Shown piece after piece: positions 17,901 to 25,522 of a DNA stretch of 64,000 nucleotides. The notes under the pieces were generated by a model. The model did no database searches, was not told the origin of the DNA, and saw only the letters and a program-made list of their open reading frames with translations. Every line of letters starts with the position of its first letter. The first letter of the stretch is position 1. This DNA comes from Aquabacter sp. L1I39 (GTDB lineage Bacteria > Pseudomonadota > Alphaproteobacteria > Rhizobiales > Xanthobacteraceae): assembly GCF_017742835.1 (NCBI RefSeq), contig NZ_CP072392.1, forward strand, positions 4,239,695 through 4,303,694, written 5' to 3'. Made by a program: the position numbers and the translations under genes.

Positions 17901-20146
17901 CCCTCTCCCTCACCCTGTCCAATCCCGCCGGCGCCACCATCGCCGATGGCTCGGCCACCGGCACCATCGTCAATGACGACGTGGCCCCCCTGCCCACCCT
18001 CTCCATTGCCGGCGCGAGCTTTGCGGAGGGAAGCGCGGCAGATCCGGGCCATGGCTCTTTCGTGGTGAGCCTGTCACAGGCGGCCACCAGCGCCGTCACC
18101 GTCTCCTTCGCCACGGCCGACGGCACCGCGATCGCGGGCTCCGATTATGTGGCGAAGACGGGCACGCTCACCTTCGCGGCCGGCGAGACGCAGAAGGTCA
18201 TTGAGGTGAAAGCCGTGGGAGACGGCACGGTGGAGCCGGACGAGACTTTCAAGGTCACCCTCTCGTCCGCCCAGGGCGCCACCATCGCCCAGCCGTCCGC
18301 CACCGGCACCCTCACCAATGACGACGTGGCGACGCCTCCGGGGAACAAGCCCGTTATCAGCATTGCCGACGTGCAGGTGACCGAGGGCGATCCTGCCACC
18401 GGTGCGGCCGCGTCCGGCTGGCTGAGCACCTCAGGCAACCAGATCGTCGATGCGGACGGGAATTCGGTCCAGATTGCCGGCGTGAACTGGTTCGGCTTCG
18501 AAAGTTCGACGCTGGCGCCCCACGGCCTGTGGACGCGCGGCTACAAGGACATGATGGACCAGATGGTGGACGAGGGGTTCAACACCATCCGCCTGCCGTT
18601 CTCGTCGGAGATGCTGCACACCTCGGCGGCGCCCAACGGCATCGACTTCAACAAGAACCCGGACCTGAAGGGCCTCACCGCCCTCCAGATCATGGACAAG
18701 ATCGTCGACTATGCGGGGGAGATCGGGATCAAGATCATCCTCGACCATCACCGCTCCGATTCCGGCGCCGGCACCTCCGAGAATGGCCTGTGGTACAATA
18801 GCAAATATACCGAGGCCGCCTGGATCTCCGACTGGCAGATGCTGGCGCAGCGTTATGCCGATGACCCCACCGTGATCGGCGCCGACCTCCATAACGAGCC
18901 GTATAACGGCACCTGGGGCGGTGGCGGCGCCAAGGATTGGGCGGCGGCCGCCGAGCGGGCGGGCAATGCCATCGGAGCCGTCAATGACAATTGGCTGATC
19001 TTCGTGGAGGGCGTGGGCACTTACGAGGGCAACAATTATTGGTGGGGCGGCAACCTCATGGGGGTGCGTGACCGGCCCATCGACCTCGATGTGGACCATA
19101 AACTGGTCTATTCGGCCCATGACTACCCCAACTCGGTCTATGCCCAGCCCTGGTTCCAGTCCTCCGACTTCGCCGCGCACCTGCCGGAGAAGTTCGACCA
19201 GATGTGGGGCTATATTTACCGGGAGGGCATCGCGCCGGTTTATATCGGCGAGTTCGGCACCAGTCTGACCGACCCCAAGGACGCGCCCTGGCTGGAGGCC
19301 ATCACCTCCTATCTGTCCGGCGACTTCGACAATGACGGCGTGTCCGATCTTGCGGCCGGCGAGACGGGGCCGAGCTGGACCTTCTGGTCCTGGAACCCCA
19401 ATTCCGGCGATACCGGGGGCATTCTCAACAGCGACTGGACCTCGGTGAACACGGCCAAGCTCGCTTATCTCAAGCCCATCCAGTTCGACTTCGACACGGA
19501 TGTATCCGACGGCGGGGATGAGACGCCCACCGTCTACGCCCAGTTCGAGGTGAGCCTGTCGGAGCCGGCGACCGGTGCCGTCACGGTGGACTACCACACC
19601 ATGCCGGGCTCGGCCTCGGACACGGATTTCGGGGCCAAGAGCGGCACTCTCCTGTTTGCCGCCGGCGAGCAGACCAAGGTGATCTCCATTCCCATCATGT
19701 CCGACTTGAAGCACGAGGGGAACGAGACCTTCACCTTGATGCTCACCGATGCCCAGGGCGCGACCTTGGGGGTGGCCATGGGAACGGCCACCATCGTGGA
19801 CGACGATGCCGAAACGCCCGCCCCGGTGGACCCGACTCCCACCGACCCCACGCCCTCGGCTGACCTCGAAGCGATGCTCAAGGTGGTGGATTCCTGGAGC
19901 AACGGCTTCAACGCCACCATCGTGATCGAGAATGAAGGGGCGGCGGTGAAGGGCTGGCAGGTCCATGTGGACATGCCCTACCAGATCGAAAACATCTGGA
20001 ATGCCAAGATCATATCCCATGATGCCTCGGGCTATGTGATCGGCAATGCCGATTGGAATGGCGCCATCGGAGCGGGCGGCGAGGTGTCGTTCGGCTTCGT
20101 GGGCGTGGGCCATCTCGACCCTACGCAGGTGGACCTGATCGTCTGA
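14966..20146 (+). CDS. Giant modular cellulase: Calx-beta repeats, CBM2-like domains and a nested GH5 domain
   Basis: A 1726-residue protein. Residues 1-320 hold three degenerate modules with F-D-P-x-x-D-x-x-D-F/L (near 28, 123 and 249). Calx-beta repeats follow at about 326-435, 442-552 and 557-669, a CBM2-like domain at 675-775, and Calx-beta repeats at 782-894, 896-1009 and 1010-1124. A further Calx-beta repeat begins at about 1127 (VISIADVQVTEGD) but is interrupted by a GH5 domain (about 1150-1512) and resumes at about 1520-1614. A second CBM2-like domain ends the chain. GH5 features are IILDHHRSD, the acid/base Glu in ADLHNEPYN and the nucleophile in YIGEFGTS. Substrate is probably cellulose or another beta-glucan. 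There is no Sec signal and no RTX nonapeptide, so the export route is open. Repeats 782-894 and 896-1009 are almost identical at DNA level. Confidence 0.88.
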   Translation: MASETNQTNSTGRVFAVHPDGADIVGFDPTRDKLDLGDYSVHNFIIVDTPQGVGFMNPWSGEVAIVQGVSLGQLTIDNFKPIINDHLRQDVSGALAWEHGIVQAPHTVYARSHEIGQVDRVSFDPAHDIVDFRYFGTREQIYMTNSSEGVVISNSGTGQALILLGVKVSDLTIQNFIFHSAQVYEDRVSQQLGFSGTVPASQVIARDIPIAGTDAWPTHAGTGAPPTGQVGTTFEIKWLYGTNTTLDFDPAKDKLDFGWFKASEFSVTEKNGAVIITIEGNKQTYTLPGVSLYALDFSNIVALDTSARAEWQGLLDAATPPAGLPTLSVDDATIAEGASGTTVLAFTVRLSAASASPVSVSYSTLNGTATAGTDYESAVGSVTFAPGETTKTVQVAVRGDAQVEVDETLTLQLSSPSGATLLDGSALGTIRNDDVDAAPNTPPKVSIADLAVSEGNGEHMHFMFAVTLDKASSETVTVQYATSDGTAKAGSDYKATTGTVTFAPGVTSQMVHVDIMGDTAFEANETFTVTLSTPSGATIGDGVAVGTILNDDAAPALPTLSIADASFAEGSAATPGKGTFVVTLSAASATPVTVKYATSDGTALAGGDYTKKTGTLTFAAGETQKTITVAAIGDGTAEADETFSVTLSAASGATIADGTAVGTIRNDDAAPVAAGDVDYVVRDDWGAGFVADMKVEAGAGGLKGWTVEFDAAFTITNIWNAVIVSHVGNHYVIKNASWNGTVGAGKQAAFGFQASSGAAGHVASGFLLNGTAVGGEPEPVLPALSVADASVTEGNSGTKELAFTVSLSAAATAPVTVAYATANGTALAGSDYTAKSGTLTFAAGETSKVVRVLVSGDTAVEANEALSLTLSNPAGATIADGSATGTIVNDDVAPLPALSVADASVTEGNSGTKELAFTVSLSAAATAPVTVAYATANGTALAGSDYTAKSGTLTFAAGETSKVVRVLVSGDTAVEANEALSLTLSNPAGATIADGSATGTIVNDDVAPLPTLSIAGASFAEGSAADPGHGSFVVSLSQAATSAVTVSFATADGTAIAGSDYVAKTGTLTFAAGETQKVIEVKAVGDGTVEPDETFKVTLSSAQGATIAQPSATGTLTNDDVATPPGNKPVISIADVQVTEGDPATGAAASGWLSTSGNQIVDADGNSVQIAGVNWFGFESSTLAPHGLWTRGYKDMMDQMVDEGFNTIRLPFSSEMLHTSAAPNGIDFNKNPDLKGLTALQIMDKIVDYAGEIGIKIILDHHRSDSGAGTSENGLWYNSKYTEAAWISDWQMLAQRYADDPTVIGADLHNEPYNGTWGGGGAKDWAAAAERAGNAIGAVNDNWLIFVEGVGTYEGNNYWWGGNLMGVRDRPIDLDVDHKLVYSAHDYPNSVYAQPWFQSSDFAAHLPEKFDQMWGYIYREGIAPVYIGEFGTSLTDPKDAPWLEAITSYLSGDFDNDGVSDLAAGETGPSWTFWSWNPNSGDTGGILNSDWTSVNTAKLAYLKPIQFDFDTDVSDGGDETPTVYAQFEVSLSEPATGAVTVDYHTMPGSASDTDFGAKSGTLLFAAGEQTKVISIPIMSDLKHEGNETFTLMLTDAQGATLGVAMGTATIVDDDAETPAPVDPTPTDPTPSADLEAMLKVVDSWSNGFNATIVIENEGAAVKGWQVHVDMPYQIENIWNAKIISHDASGYVIGNADWNGAIGAGGEVSFGFVGVGHLDPTQVDLIV
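17309..17992 (+). repeat. Two nearly identical 342-bp tandem units within the cellulase gene
   Basis: Unit 1 spans 17309-17650 and unit 2 spans 17651-17992. I see only two differences, both silent (GTA/GTT and GAA/GAG). Each encodes one 114-residue Calx-beta repeat. The other Calx-beta units differ widely, so this is a recent duplication or gene conversion. Confidence 0.9.
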
Positions 20147-20476
20147 GCGCCGGACGGGCGCTCATCCCGTTTCCCGCGCACCGGCCCCATGTTCCGAGGG
20201 GTACGATGCGGGACGAGGCTCCAGGTGGAATTCCCCGCGCACAACCTGGAGCCTCTTTCTTTCCTGCCCGCCGGCCGCTTTCGCCGTGCGGCATTCTTGA
20301 TATGGGGCAAGGCCGAGGCCATCTCCTGCTGGCACTTAGGGCGCGCGCCGGTCGCCTGGAGCCGTGGGACGGCACCAGGGAACGGCAGGAGGGGTCACCG
20401 CGTCTTTCGGTGCGCACCGGCGCTCCGGGACCGGTGTTCCTGATCCGGGCCCGATGGTTATCCGCAGGATGGTTCC
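20147..20476. other. Gene-free stretch between the cellulase and PHA synthase genes
   Basis: These 330 bases hold the cellulase terminator (20215-20262) and otherwise no convincing gene. Short frames run through from the flanking genes but have no ribosome site or family resemblance. The promoter of the PHA synthase gene probably lies in the second half; no clear -35/-10 pair is seen. Confidence 0.6.
20215..20262 (+). terminator. Rho-independent terminator after the cellulase gene
   Basis: Perfect 12-bp arms GAGGCTCCAGGT (20215-20226) and ACCTGGAGCCTC (20244-20255), a 17-nt loop, then TTTCTTTCC. Confidence 0.85.
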
Positions 20477-22267
20477 ATGTCCGCACCCGTGCGCAATGTG
20501 CCTTACGTCGCTCCCGAAACCGCGCCCGGCTTCGAGCCGCCCCTGGGGGAGGAGGGCTTCCGCGCCTTCGATCGCATGGTCCAGGCGCTCGCGGCCCGCG
20601 GCACCGCCGGCCTGTCGCCCGTCTCCCTCGGCCTGGCCCTGATGGACTGGGGCGCGCATCTTTCGGCGGCGCCGGGCAAGCAGATGGAGCTGTGGTTCAA
20701 GCTCGCCCGCAAGGTGGCGCGCCTGCAGGGCTATGCCATGCGTGCCCGCCTCGACCCTTCCGAGCCGCCCTGCATCACGCCGCTGCCTGGCGACGATCGG
20801 TTCCGCGATCCGGCCTGGCATGCCTGGCCCTATTGCCTGATGGCGCAGAGCTTCCTCCTGACCCAGCAATGGTGGCACAACGCCACGCGGGAAGTGCCGG
20901 GTGTCTCGGAACACCACCAGGACGTGGTCTCATTCACCGCCCGTCAGATGCTGGACATGTTCTCTCCCTCCAACACACCCTTCACCAATCCCGAGGTGAT
21001 GCGGCGGGCGAAGGAGACGCGCGGCGAGAACTTCATGCAGGGCTATCGCAACTTCCTGGAGGATCTGGCCCGTACCGGCAGCGGCCAGCCGCCCGTCGGC
21101 ACCGAGAAATTCGTGCCAGGGCAGGAAGTGGCGGTCACGCCCGGACAGGTGGTCTATCGCAACCACCTGATCGAGTTGATCCAATATGCGCCGACGACCC
21201 CCACGGTGAAGGCGGAGCCGGTCTTGATCGTCCCGGCCTGGATCATGAAATACTACATCCTTGATCTGTCGCCCCAGAATTCGCTGGTGCGCTATCTGGT
21301 CTCGCAGGGCCACACAGTCTTCTGCGTTTCCTGGCGCAACGTGACCGCTGAGGACCGCGATCTCGCCCTCGACGATTATCGCCGCCTCGGCATCATGGCG
21401 GCGCTCGATGCCATCGGCGTCATCGTGCCCGGGGCCAAAGTGCACGCCACCGGCTATTGCCTGGGCGGCACCTTGCTCGCCATCGCCGCCGCCGCCATGG
21501 CGCGCGTCAAGGATGAGCGGCTCGCCAGCATTTCCCTTTTTGCCGCCCAGACCGATTTCACCGAGCCCGGCGAATTGCAGCTCTTCATCGATGAGAGCGA
21601 GCTGCATTTCCTGGAAAGCATGATGTGGGACCAGGGCTATCTGTCCGCCGACCAGATGGCTGGCGCGTTCCAGATGCTGCGCTCCAACGACCTCGTCTGG
21701 TCACGCATGGTGCGGGACTATCTCATGGGCGATCGGGCGCCCATGATCGACCTGATGGCCTGGAACGCGGATTCCACACGCATGCCCTATCGCATGCATG
21801 CCGAGTATCTGCGTGAGCTCTTCCTGCGCAACGATCTTGCCACCGGGCGCTATCTGGTGGACGGCCATCCGGTGGCGCTTCCCAATATCCGCGTGCCGAT
21901 CTTCGCGGTGGGCACGGAGCGCGACCATGTGGCGCCCTGGCACTCGGTCTACAAGCTCCATTACCTCACCGACACGGACGTGACCTTCGTGTTGGCGAGC
22001 GGCGGGCACAATGCGGGCATTGTCAGCGAGCCCGGCCACCCTCATCGCCATTATCGCGTGCGCCACCATGTGGCGAGCGATGCTTATATCGGGCCGGAGG
22101 AATGGTTCTCCGTAACGCCGGCGACGGACGGCTCCTGGTGGGCCGCCTGGGAGAGCTTCCTGTCCGCCCATTCCACCGCCGAGGTGGCGCCCCCGTCCAT
22201 GGGTGCGTCGGATGCGGGCTATCCGCCCCTCATGGCCGCGCCGGGCACCTATGTGATGCAGCGCTGA
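20477..22267 (+). CDS. phaC: Polyhydroxyalkanoate synthase, class I type
   Basis: A 596-residue cytoplasmic enzyme that polymerises hydroxyacyl-CoA into storage polyester. The N-terminal PhaC_N domain (to about residue 270) includes DPAWHAWPYCLMAQSFLL and FTNPEVMRRAKETRGENF. The alpha/beta-hydrolase core carries the lipase-like box GYCLGG with the catalytic Cys (about residue 328), and the acid and His positions in GTERDHVAPW and SGGHNAGI. Also typical are PAWIMKYYILDLSPQNSLV and DYLMGDRAP. Length fits class I. It stands alone, with no phaA, phaB, phaR or phasin gene beside it, so it may be a second PHA synthase paralogue. The start follows AGGATGG. Confidence 0.92.
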   Translation: MSAPVRNVPYVAPETAPGFEPPLGEEGFRAFDRMVQALAARGTAGLSPVSLGLALMDWGAHLSAAPGKQMELWFKLARKVARLQGYAMRARLDPSEPPCITPLPGDDRFRDPAWHAWPYCLMAQSFLLTQQWWHNATREVPGVSEHHQDVVSFTARQMLDMFSPSNTPFTNPEVMRRAKETRGENFMQGYRNFLEDLARTGSGQPPVGTEKFVPGQEVAVTPGQVVYRNHLIELIQYAPTTPTVKAEPVLIVPAWIMKYYILDLSPQNSLVRYLVSQGHTVFCVSWRNVTAEDRDLALDDYRRLGIMAALDAIGVIVPGAKVHATGYCLGGTLLAIAAAAMARVKDERLASISLFAAQTDFTEPGELQLFIDESELHFLESMMWDQGYLSADQMAGAFQMLRSNDLVWSRMVRDYLMGDRAPMIDLMAWNADSTRMPYRMHAEYLRELFLRNDLATGRYLVDGHPVALPNIRVPIFAVGTERDHVAPWHSVYKLHYLTDTDVTFVLASGGHNAGIVSEPGHPHRHYRVRHHVASDAYIGPEEWFSVTPATDGSWWAAWESFLSAHSTAEVAPPSMGASDAGYPPLMAAPGTYVMQR

Positions 22268-22273
22268 GAGCGG

Positions 22274-23257
22274 TTACGGCACCAGAACCGCGGCGCCCTG
22301 GAGGCGCCCCGCGCGCAGGTCGTCGAGGGCGGTGTTGGCCGCCTCGAGCGCATAAGGCGTGACCGTCGTCTTGATGCCCACCTCCGGGGCGATGGCCAGA
22401 AACGCGTGAGCATCCTCGCGGGTAAGATTGGCGACCGAGAGGATTTTCCGCTCTTCCCAAAGCCAGCGATAGGGGAAGCTCGGAATATCGCTCATATGGA
22501 TGCCTCCGCACACCACCCGCCCACCCTTGCGCACCGCCTTGAGCGCCGCCGGCACCAGGGCGCCCACCGGCGCGAAGAGGAGGGCGGCATCCAGAGGCAC
22601 GGGTGGTGCCTCGTCTGAGCTGCCGGCCCAAACCGCACCCAGGCGACGGGCAAAGTCCTGCGCCGCCTCGTCCCCCGGCCGGGTGAAGGCGTAGACCTCC
22701 CGCCCCTGCCACAGCGCCACCTGGGCGATGATGTGGGCGGCGGCACCGAAGCCATAGAGGCCGAGCCGCTTGCCCGAGCCTGCCATCCCCAGGGTGCGCC
22801 ACCCGATGAGACCCGCACACAGGAGCGGCGCCAGTTCAGCGTCCGGTCCGGCCTCGCCGAGGGGATAGGCGAAGCGGGCATCGGCCACCGTGTGGGTGGC
22901 AAAGCCGCCATTGCGGGTATAGCCGGTGAAGAGGGGATGGTCGCAGAGGTTTTCCTCGTCCGACCGGCAATAGTCGCAGCATTGGCAGGAGCGGCCGAGC
23001 CAGCCCACCCCCACCCGCTGGCCCAGGGTGAGATGGCTCACCCCTTCGCCCAGCGCGGTGACCCGGCCGACGATCTCGTGGCCGGGAATGAGGGGCAGGG
23101 CCGGCTCCGTCAGGTCGCCATCCACCACATGCAGGTCGGTGCGGCACACCCCGCAGGCGCCGACCTTGATCAGCACCTCGCCCGGGCCGGGGACCGGATC
23201 GGGCAGGGTGCGCAGCACGAGAGGTTGGCCGGGCCGCTCCAGCACCATTGCGCGCAT
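22274..23257 (-). CDS. Zinc-dependent alcohol dehydrogenase
   Basis: A 327-residue medium-chain dehydrogenase. Catalytic zinc ligands lie in GACGVCRTDLH and IPGHEIVG. The structural-zinc loop has four cysteines in SCQCCDYCRSDEENLC, and the NAD(P) fold shows LGLYGFGAAAHI. The subgroup with AAHIIAQVA and RKGGRVVCGGIHMSDIP is the AdhA-like zinc-binding family that reduces or oxidises small alcohols and aldehydes. A GGAGG site precedes the ATG. Its stop is 7 bp from the convergent phaC stop. Substrate not identifiable. Confidence 0.9.
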   Translation of the reverse strand: MRAMVLERPGQPLVLRTLPDPVPGPGEVLIKVGACGVCRTDLHVVDGDLTEPALPLIPGHEIVGRVTALGEGVSHLTLGQRVGVGWLGRSCQCCDYCRSDEENLCDHPLFTGYTRNGGFATHTVADARFAYPLGEAGPDAELAPLLCAGLIGWRTLGMAGSGKRLGLYGFGAAAHIIAQVALWQGREVYAFTRPGDEAAQDFARRLGAVWAGSSDEAPPVPLDAALLFAPVGALVPAALKAVRKGGRVVCGGIHMSDIPSFPYRWLWEERKILSVANLTREDAHAFLAIAPEVGIKTTVTPYALEAANTALDDLRAGRLQGAAVLVP

Positions 23258-23351
23258 TGCCGCCTCCTTGGCCGCCGCCTTGTCGCGTCAGCGGCAGTGT
23301 GCCGGCTTGCAAGGGTCAAGGCCATGACCTGCCTCAAGCGGCAAAGGCGGA

Positions 23352-24329
23352 TCAGCTTCCGCCGATCAGGATGCCGGCCGCCAGCACCAGGGCGCCGCCC
23401 ACCACCACCTGGACGACGGCGCGCAGGAAGGGGGTCTCCATGTAGCGGTTCTGGATCCAGGCAATGGCCCACAATTCCACGAACACGATGATGCAGGCGA
23501 GGATGGTGGCGGTCCAGAATTCCGGGATCAGATAAGGCAGCGCGTGGCCGAGGCCGCCCACGGCGGTCATGATGCCGGAGGCAAGGCCCCGCTTCAGCGG
23601 CGAGCCGCGGCCGGAGATGACGCCGTCATCGTGCGCGGCCTCTGTGAAGCCCATGGAAATGCCGGCGCCCACCGCGGCCGCCAGGCCCACTAACAGTGTC
23701 GTCTGCGAATCCTGCGTGGCGAAGGCGGTGGCGAAGATGGGGGCGAGCGTCGAGACCGAGCCGTCCATGAGGCCGGCAAGGCCGGGCTGCACCCAGGTGA
23801 GGACGAACTGGCGGTGCGCCTTCTCGGTCTCCTCGTTTCGCACCTCTTCGGGCCGGTTCGCCGCGTCCAGCGCCTCGGCGGTGGCCTGATGCCCCTGCTC
23901 CTGGCCGGCGAGATCGCCAAGGAGCGCGCGGGTGCCGGTGTCGGACGCCCGCTGCGCCGCCTTCAGGTAGAAGTTCGCGGCATCCTCTTCCATCCGGCTG
24001 ATTTCGCCGCGGATGCGCTCGATGCCGAGATTCTTGACCAGCCATTCCGGACGCCGGGCATAGTAGCCGGATATGTGTTCTCGGCGGATCAGCGGGATAT
24101 GGGTGCCGAACCGGCGCTCAAACTCGGCGATCAGGGCGCGGCGGTGGCGGCCCTCCTCCTCGGCCATCCCGTCGAGCACGCGCGCCGTTGCCGGATATTC
24201 CGCCCGTACCGCCTCCGCATAGTCAGCATAGATGCGGGCATCGTCCTCTTCCGAGGAGATGGCGAGCGCGAGGATTTCCTTTTCGCTCAGATCGGAGAAT
24301 TGCCGGCGGGCGGCGAAGCCAGGAAGCAT
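23352..24329 (-). CDS. mbfA: MbfA, membrane-bound ferritin-like iron exporter
   Basis: A 325-residue inner-membrane protein fusing a rubrerythrin/ferritin-like domain to a VIT1/CCC1-like membrane domain. The cytoplasmic N-terminal half (about 1-170) has paired metal-binding helices: SSEEDDARIYADY, MAEEEGRHRR, SRMEEDAANFYLKA and LAGQEQGHQAT. The C-terminal half (about 185-325) contains roughly five hydrophobic segments, beginning GLAGLMDGSVSTLAPIFATA. In Agrobacterium and Bradyrhizobium MbfA exports iron and protects against iron and peroxide stress, and is repressed by Irr. An Irr-type box lies just upstream (24345-24360). Confidence 0.93.
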   Translation of the reverse strand: MLPGFAARRQFSDLSEKEILALAISSEEDDARIYADYAEAVRAEYPATARVLDGMAEEEGRHRRALIAEFERRFGTHIPLIRREHISGYYARRPEWLVKNLGIERIRGEISRMEEDAANFYLKAAQRASDTGTRALLGDLAGQEQGHQATAEALDAANRPEEVRNEETEKAHRQFVLTWVQPGLAGLMDGSVSTLAPIFATAFATQDSQTTLLVGLAAAVGAGISMGFTEAAHDDGVISGRGSPLKRGLASGIMTAVGGLGHALPYLIPEFWTATILACIIVFVELWAIAWIQNRYMETPFLRAVVQVVVGGALVLAAGILIGGS

Positions 24330-24344
24330 GACGGGGATGCCTAG

Positions 24345-24360
24345 TTTATAATGATTCTAG
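24345..24360 (-). promoter_or_regulatory. ICE-like Irr box in front of mbfA
   Basis: The minus strand reads CTAGAATCATTATAAA, close to the rhizobial iron control element pattern TTAGAA-n3-TTCTAA with one mismatch in each half. It ends 15 bp before the mbfA ATG, where Irr repression under low iron would be expected. Confidence 0.6.
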
Positions 24361-24501
24361 CTTATTGCGGAACGTCGCGTCAGTGATATGACGAAGCCGC
24401 CGATCCCCACGCCCACACATGCATAGCCTGCAGGGGAATGACGAAACCAACGGAGCCGGAGGCGCGTTGCCGGGGTAAGACGCCATACCAGGGAGATCGT
24501 G

Positions 24502-24690
24502 ATGCCAGCAAAGTCCAAAGCCCAACAGAAAGCCGCTGGCGCCGCCTTGTCGGCCAAGCGTGGAGACCAGAAGGTATCGCAGCTGAAGGGGGCCTCCAAA
24601 TCCATGTATGAAAGCATGGACGCGAAGGAGTTGGAGAAGATGGCCTCGACCAAGCGCAAAGGAAAGCCCGAGCACGCCAGCAAGGACTAA
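24502..24690 (+). CDS. DUF3008 small basic protein
   Basis: A 62-residue lysine-rich protein, MPAKSKAQQKAAGAALSAK at the start and LKGASKSMYESM, ELEKMASTKRKGKPEH later. This is the DUF3008 pattern. Members are short, cytoplasmic, often stress- or stationary-phase-related by context, with no proven function. A GGGAG ribosome site sits 7 nt before the ATG at 24502; the GTG at 24499 is an alternative. Confidence 0.85.
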   Translation: MPAKSKAQQKAAGAALSAKRGDQKVSQLKGASKSMYESMDAKELEKMASTKRKGKPEHASKD

Positions 24691-24762
24691 GGGTGGCCTT
24701 CCGGTCTCCCCGCAGCCCCTCCGCATGTGCTATGGCGGGACAAACAGGACCTGCCCAAGCCC

Positions 24763-25413
24763 ATGCCGCAGTCTCGCCCGACAGGCCCTCGTCGCCTCGA
24801 TCCGAAGGCACGGGAGGCCGCCATTCTTCGCGCCGCCATCTCCTTCTTCGCTCAGCACGGATTTGATGGCACCACGCGGGATCTCGCTGCGGAGGCGGGG
24901 GTCACCCAGTCCCTTCTCTACCGCTACTTCCCCAGCAAGGAGGCGCTGCTGGACCGGGTCTATGAGGAAGTGTTCCTCATGCCGTGGCGGCGGGAATGGG
25001 AAGCGCAGCTGGAGGACCGCAGCCTATCGCTCCAGGATCGGCTGGTGCGCTTCTATCGCGATTACTCGCGGTTGTTGCTCACGCATGAATGGGTGCGCCT
25101 TTTCATGTTCGCGGGTTTGAAGGGCCTGGACTTCAATGCCCGCTACCTCGCCTTCCTGCGCGGCGCCGCCTTCGATCGGGTGGCGCGGGAAATTCGACAC
25201 GAGCGCGGCCTGCCTTTGGATCCGCCGGTGCGGGACGAGGAGGTGGAACTCATCTGGGGGCTCCACGCGGCCATCTTCTATCTGGGCGTCCGAGAATTCA
25301 TTTATGGCATTCCTCGTCCCGCTGATCTCGACGCGGACATTGCCCTGCGTGTGCGGGCCTTCCTTGACGGCGCGCCGGCAGTGTTTGCGGCATTGGCGGC
25401 GGCAGATAAATAA
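24763..25413 (+). CDS. TetR-family regulator of the downstream catabolic genes
   Basis: A 216-residue repressor. The N-terminal helix-turn-helix reads AAISFFAQHGFDGTTRDLA then VTQSLLYRYFPSKEALL. The C-terminal ligand domain contains LLTHEWVRLFMFAGLKGLDF and YLGVREFIYGIP. These blocks are matched by the TetR at 46124-46876, so the two are paralogues. Three palindromic sites based on TGATCA lie after this gene and before the monooxygenase and TRAP genes (25411, 25460, 27299), making those the likely targets. GTG at 24727 would add 12 residues. Ligand unknown. Confidence 0.87.
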   Translation: MPQSRPTGPRRLDPKAREAAILRAAISFFAQHGFDGTTRDLAAEAGVTQSLLYRYFPSKEALLDRVYEEVFLMPWRREWEAQLEDRSLSLQDRLVRFYRDYSRLLLTHEWVRLFMFAGLKGLDFNARYLAFLRGAAFDRVAREIRHERGLPLDPPVRDEEVELIWGLHAAIFYLGVREFIYGIPRPADLDADIALRVRAFLDGAPAVFAALAAADK

Positions 25414-25424
25414 TCATTTGATCA
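25411..25424. promoter_or_regulatory. TetR operator candidate A
   Basis: TAATCA-tt-TGATCA, 6-bp arms with one mismatch, straddling the stop of the tetR gene. It shares the 12-mer TGATCAAATGAT (minus strand) with site B. Confidence 0.5.
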
Positions 25425-25459
25425 TTATGTCTTGACGATTCCTCCTTTCCGGGCGATGG

Positions 25460-25475
25460 TTGATCAAATGATCAA
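25460..25475. promoter_or_regulatory. TetR operator candidate B
   Basis: TTGATCA-aa-TGATCAA, perfect 7-bp arms, 48 bp upstream of the monooxygenase start. Confidence 0.65.
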
Positions 25476-25522
25476 TATCTCCGCTCCGACTGTATGAGAG
25501 CGGGCTTGCCAGGGAGAGGACC

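Noticed and set aside
15941..18335. CRISPR-like regular repetition
   Set aside because: The period is about 340 bp and in frame, and each unit encodes a Calx-beta domain. It is a protein repeat, not a CRISPR array.
18431..20113. Open frame of 560 codons opposite the GH5 part of the cellulase gene
   Set aside because: No domain, no ribosome site, and full antisense overlap with recognised GH5 and CBM2-like sequence.
23260..24500. Possible tRNA or small RNA in the gaps around mbfA
   Set aside because: No cloverleaf or CCA-like end could be built. The AT-rich patch is better explained as the Irr box and promoter.
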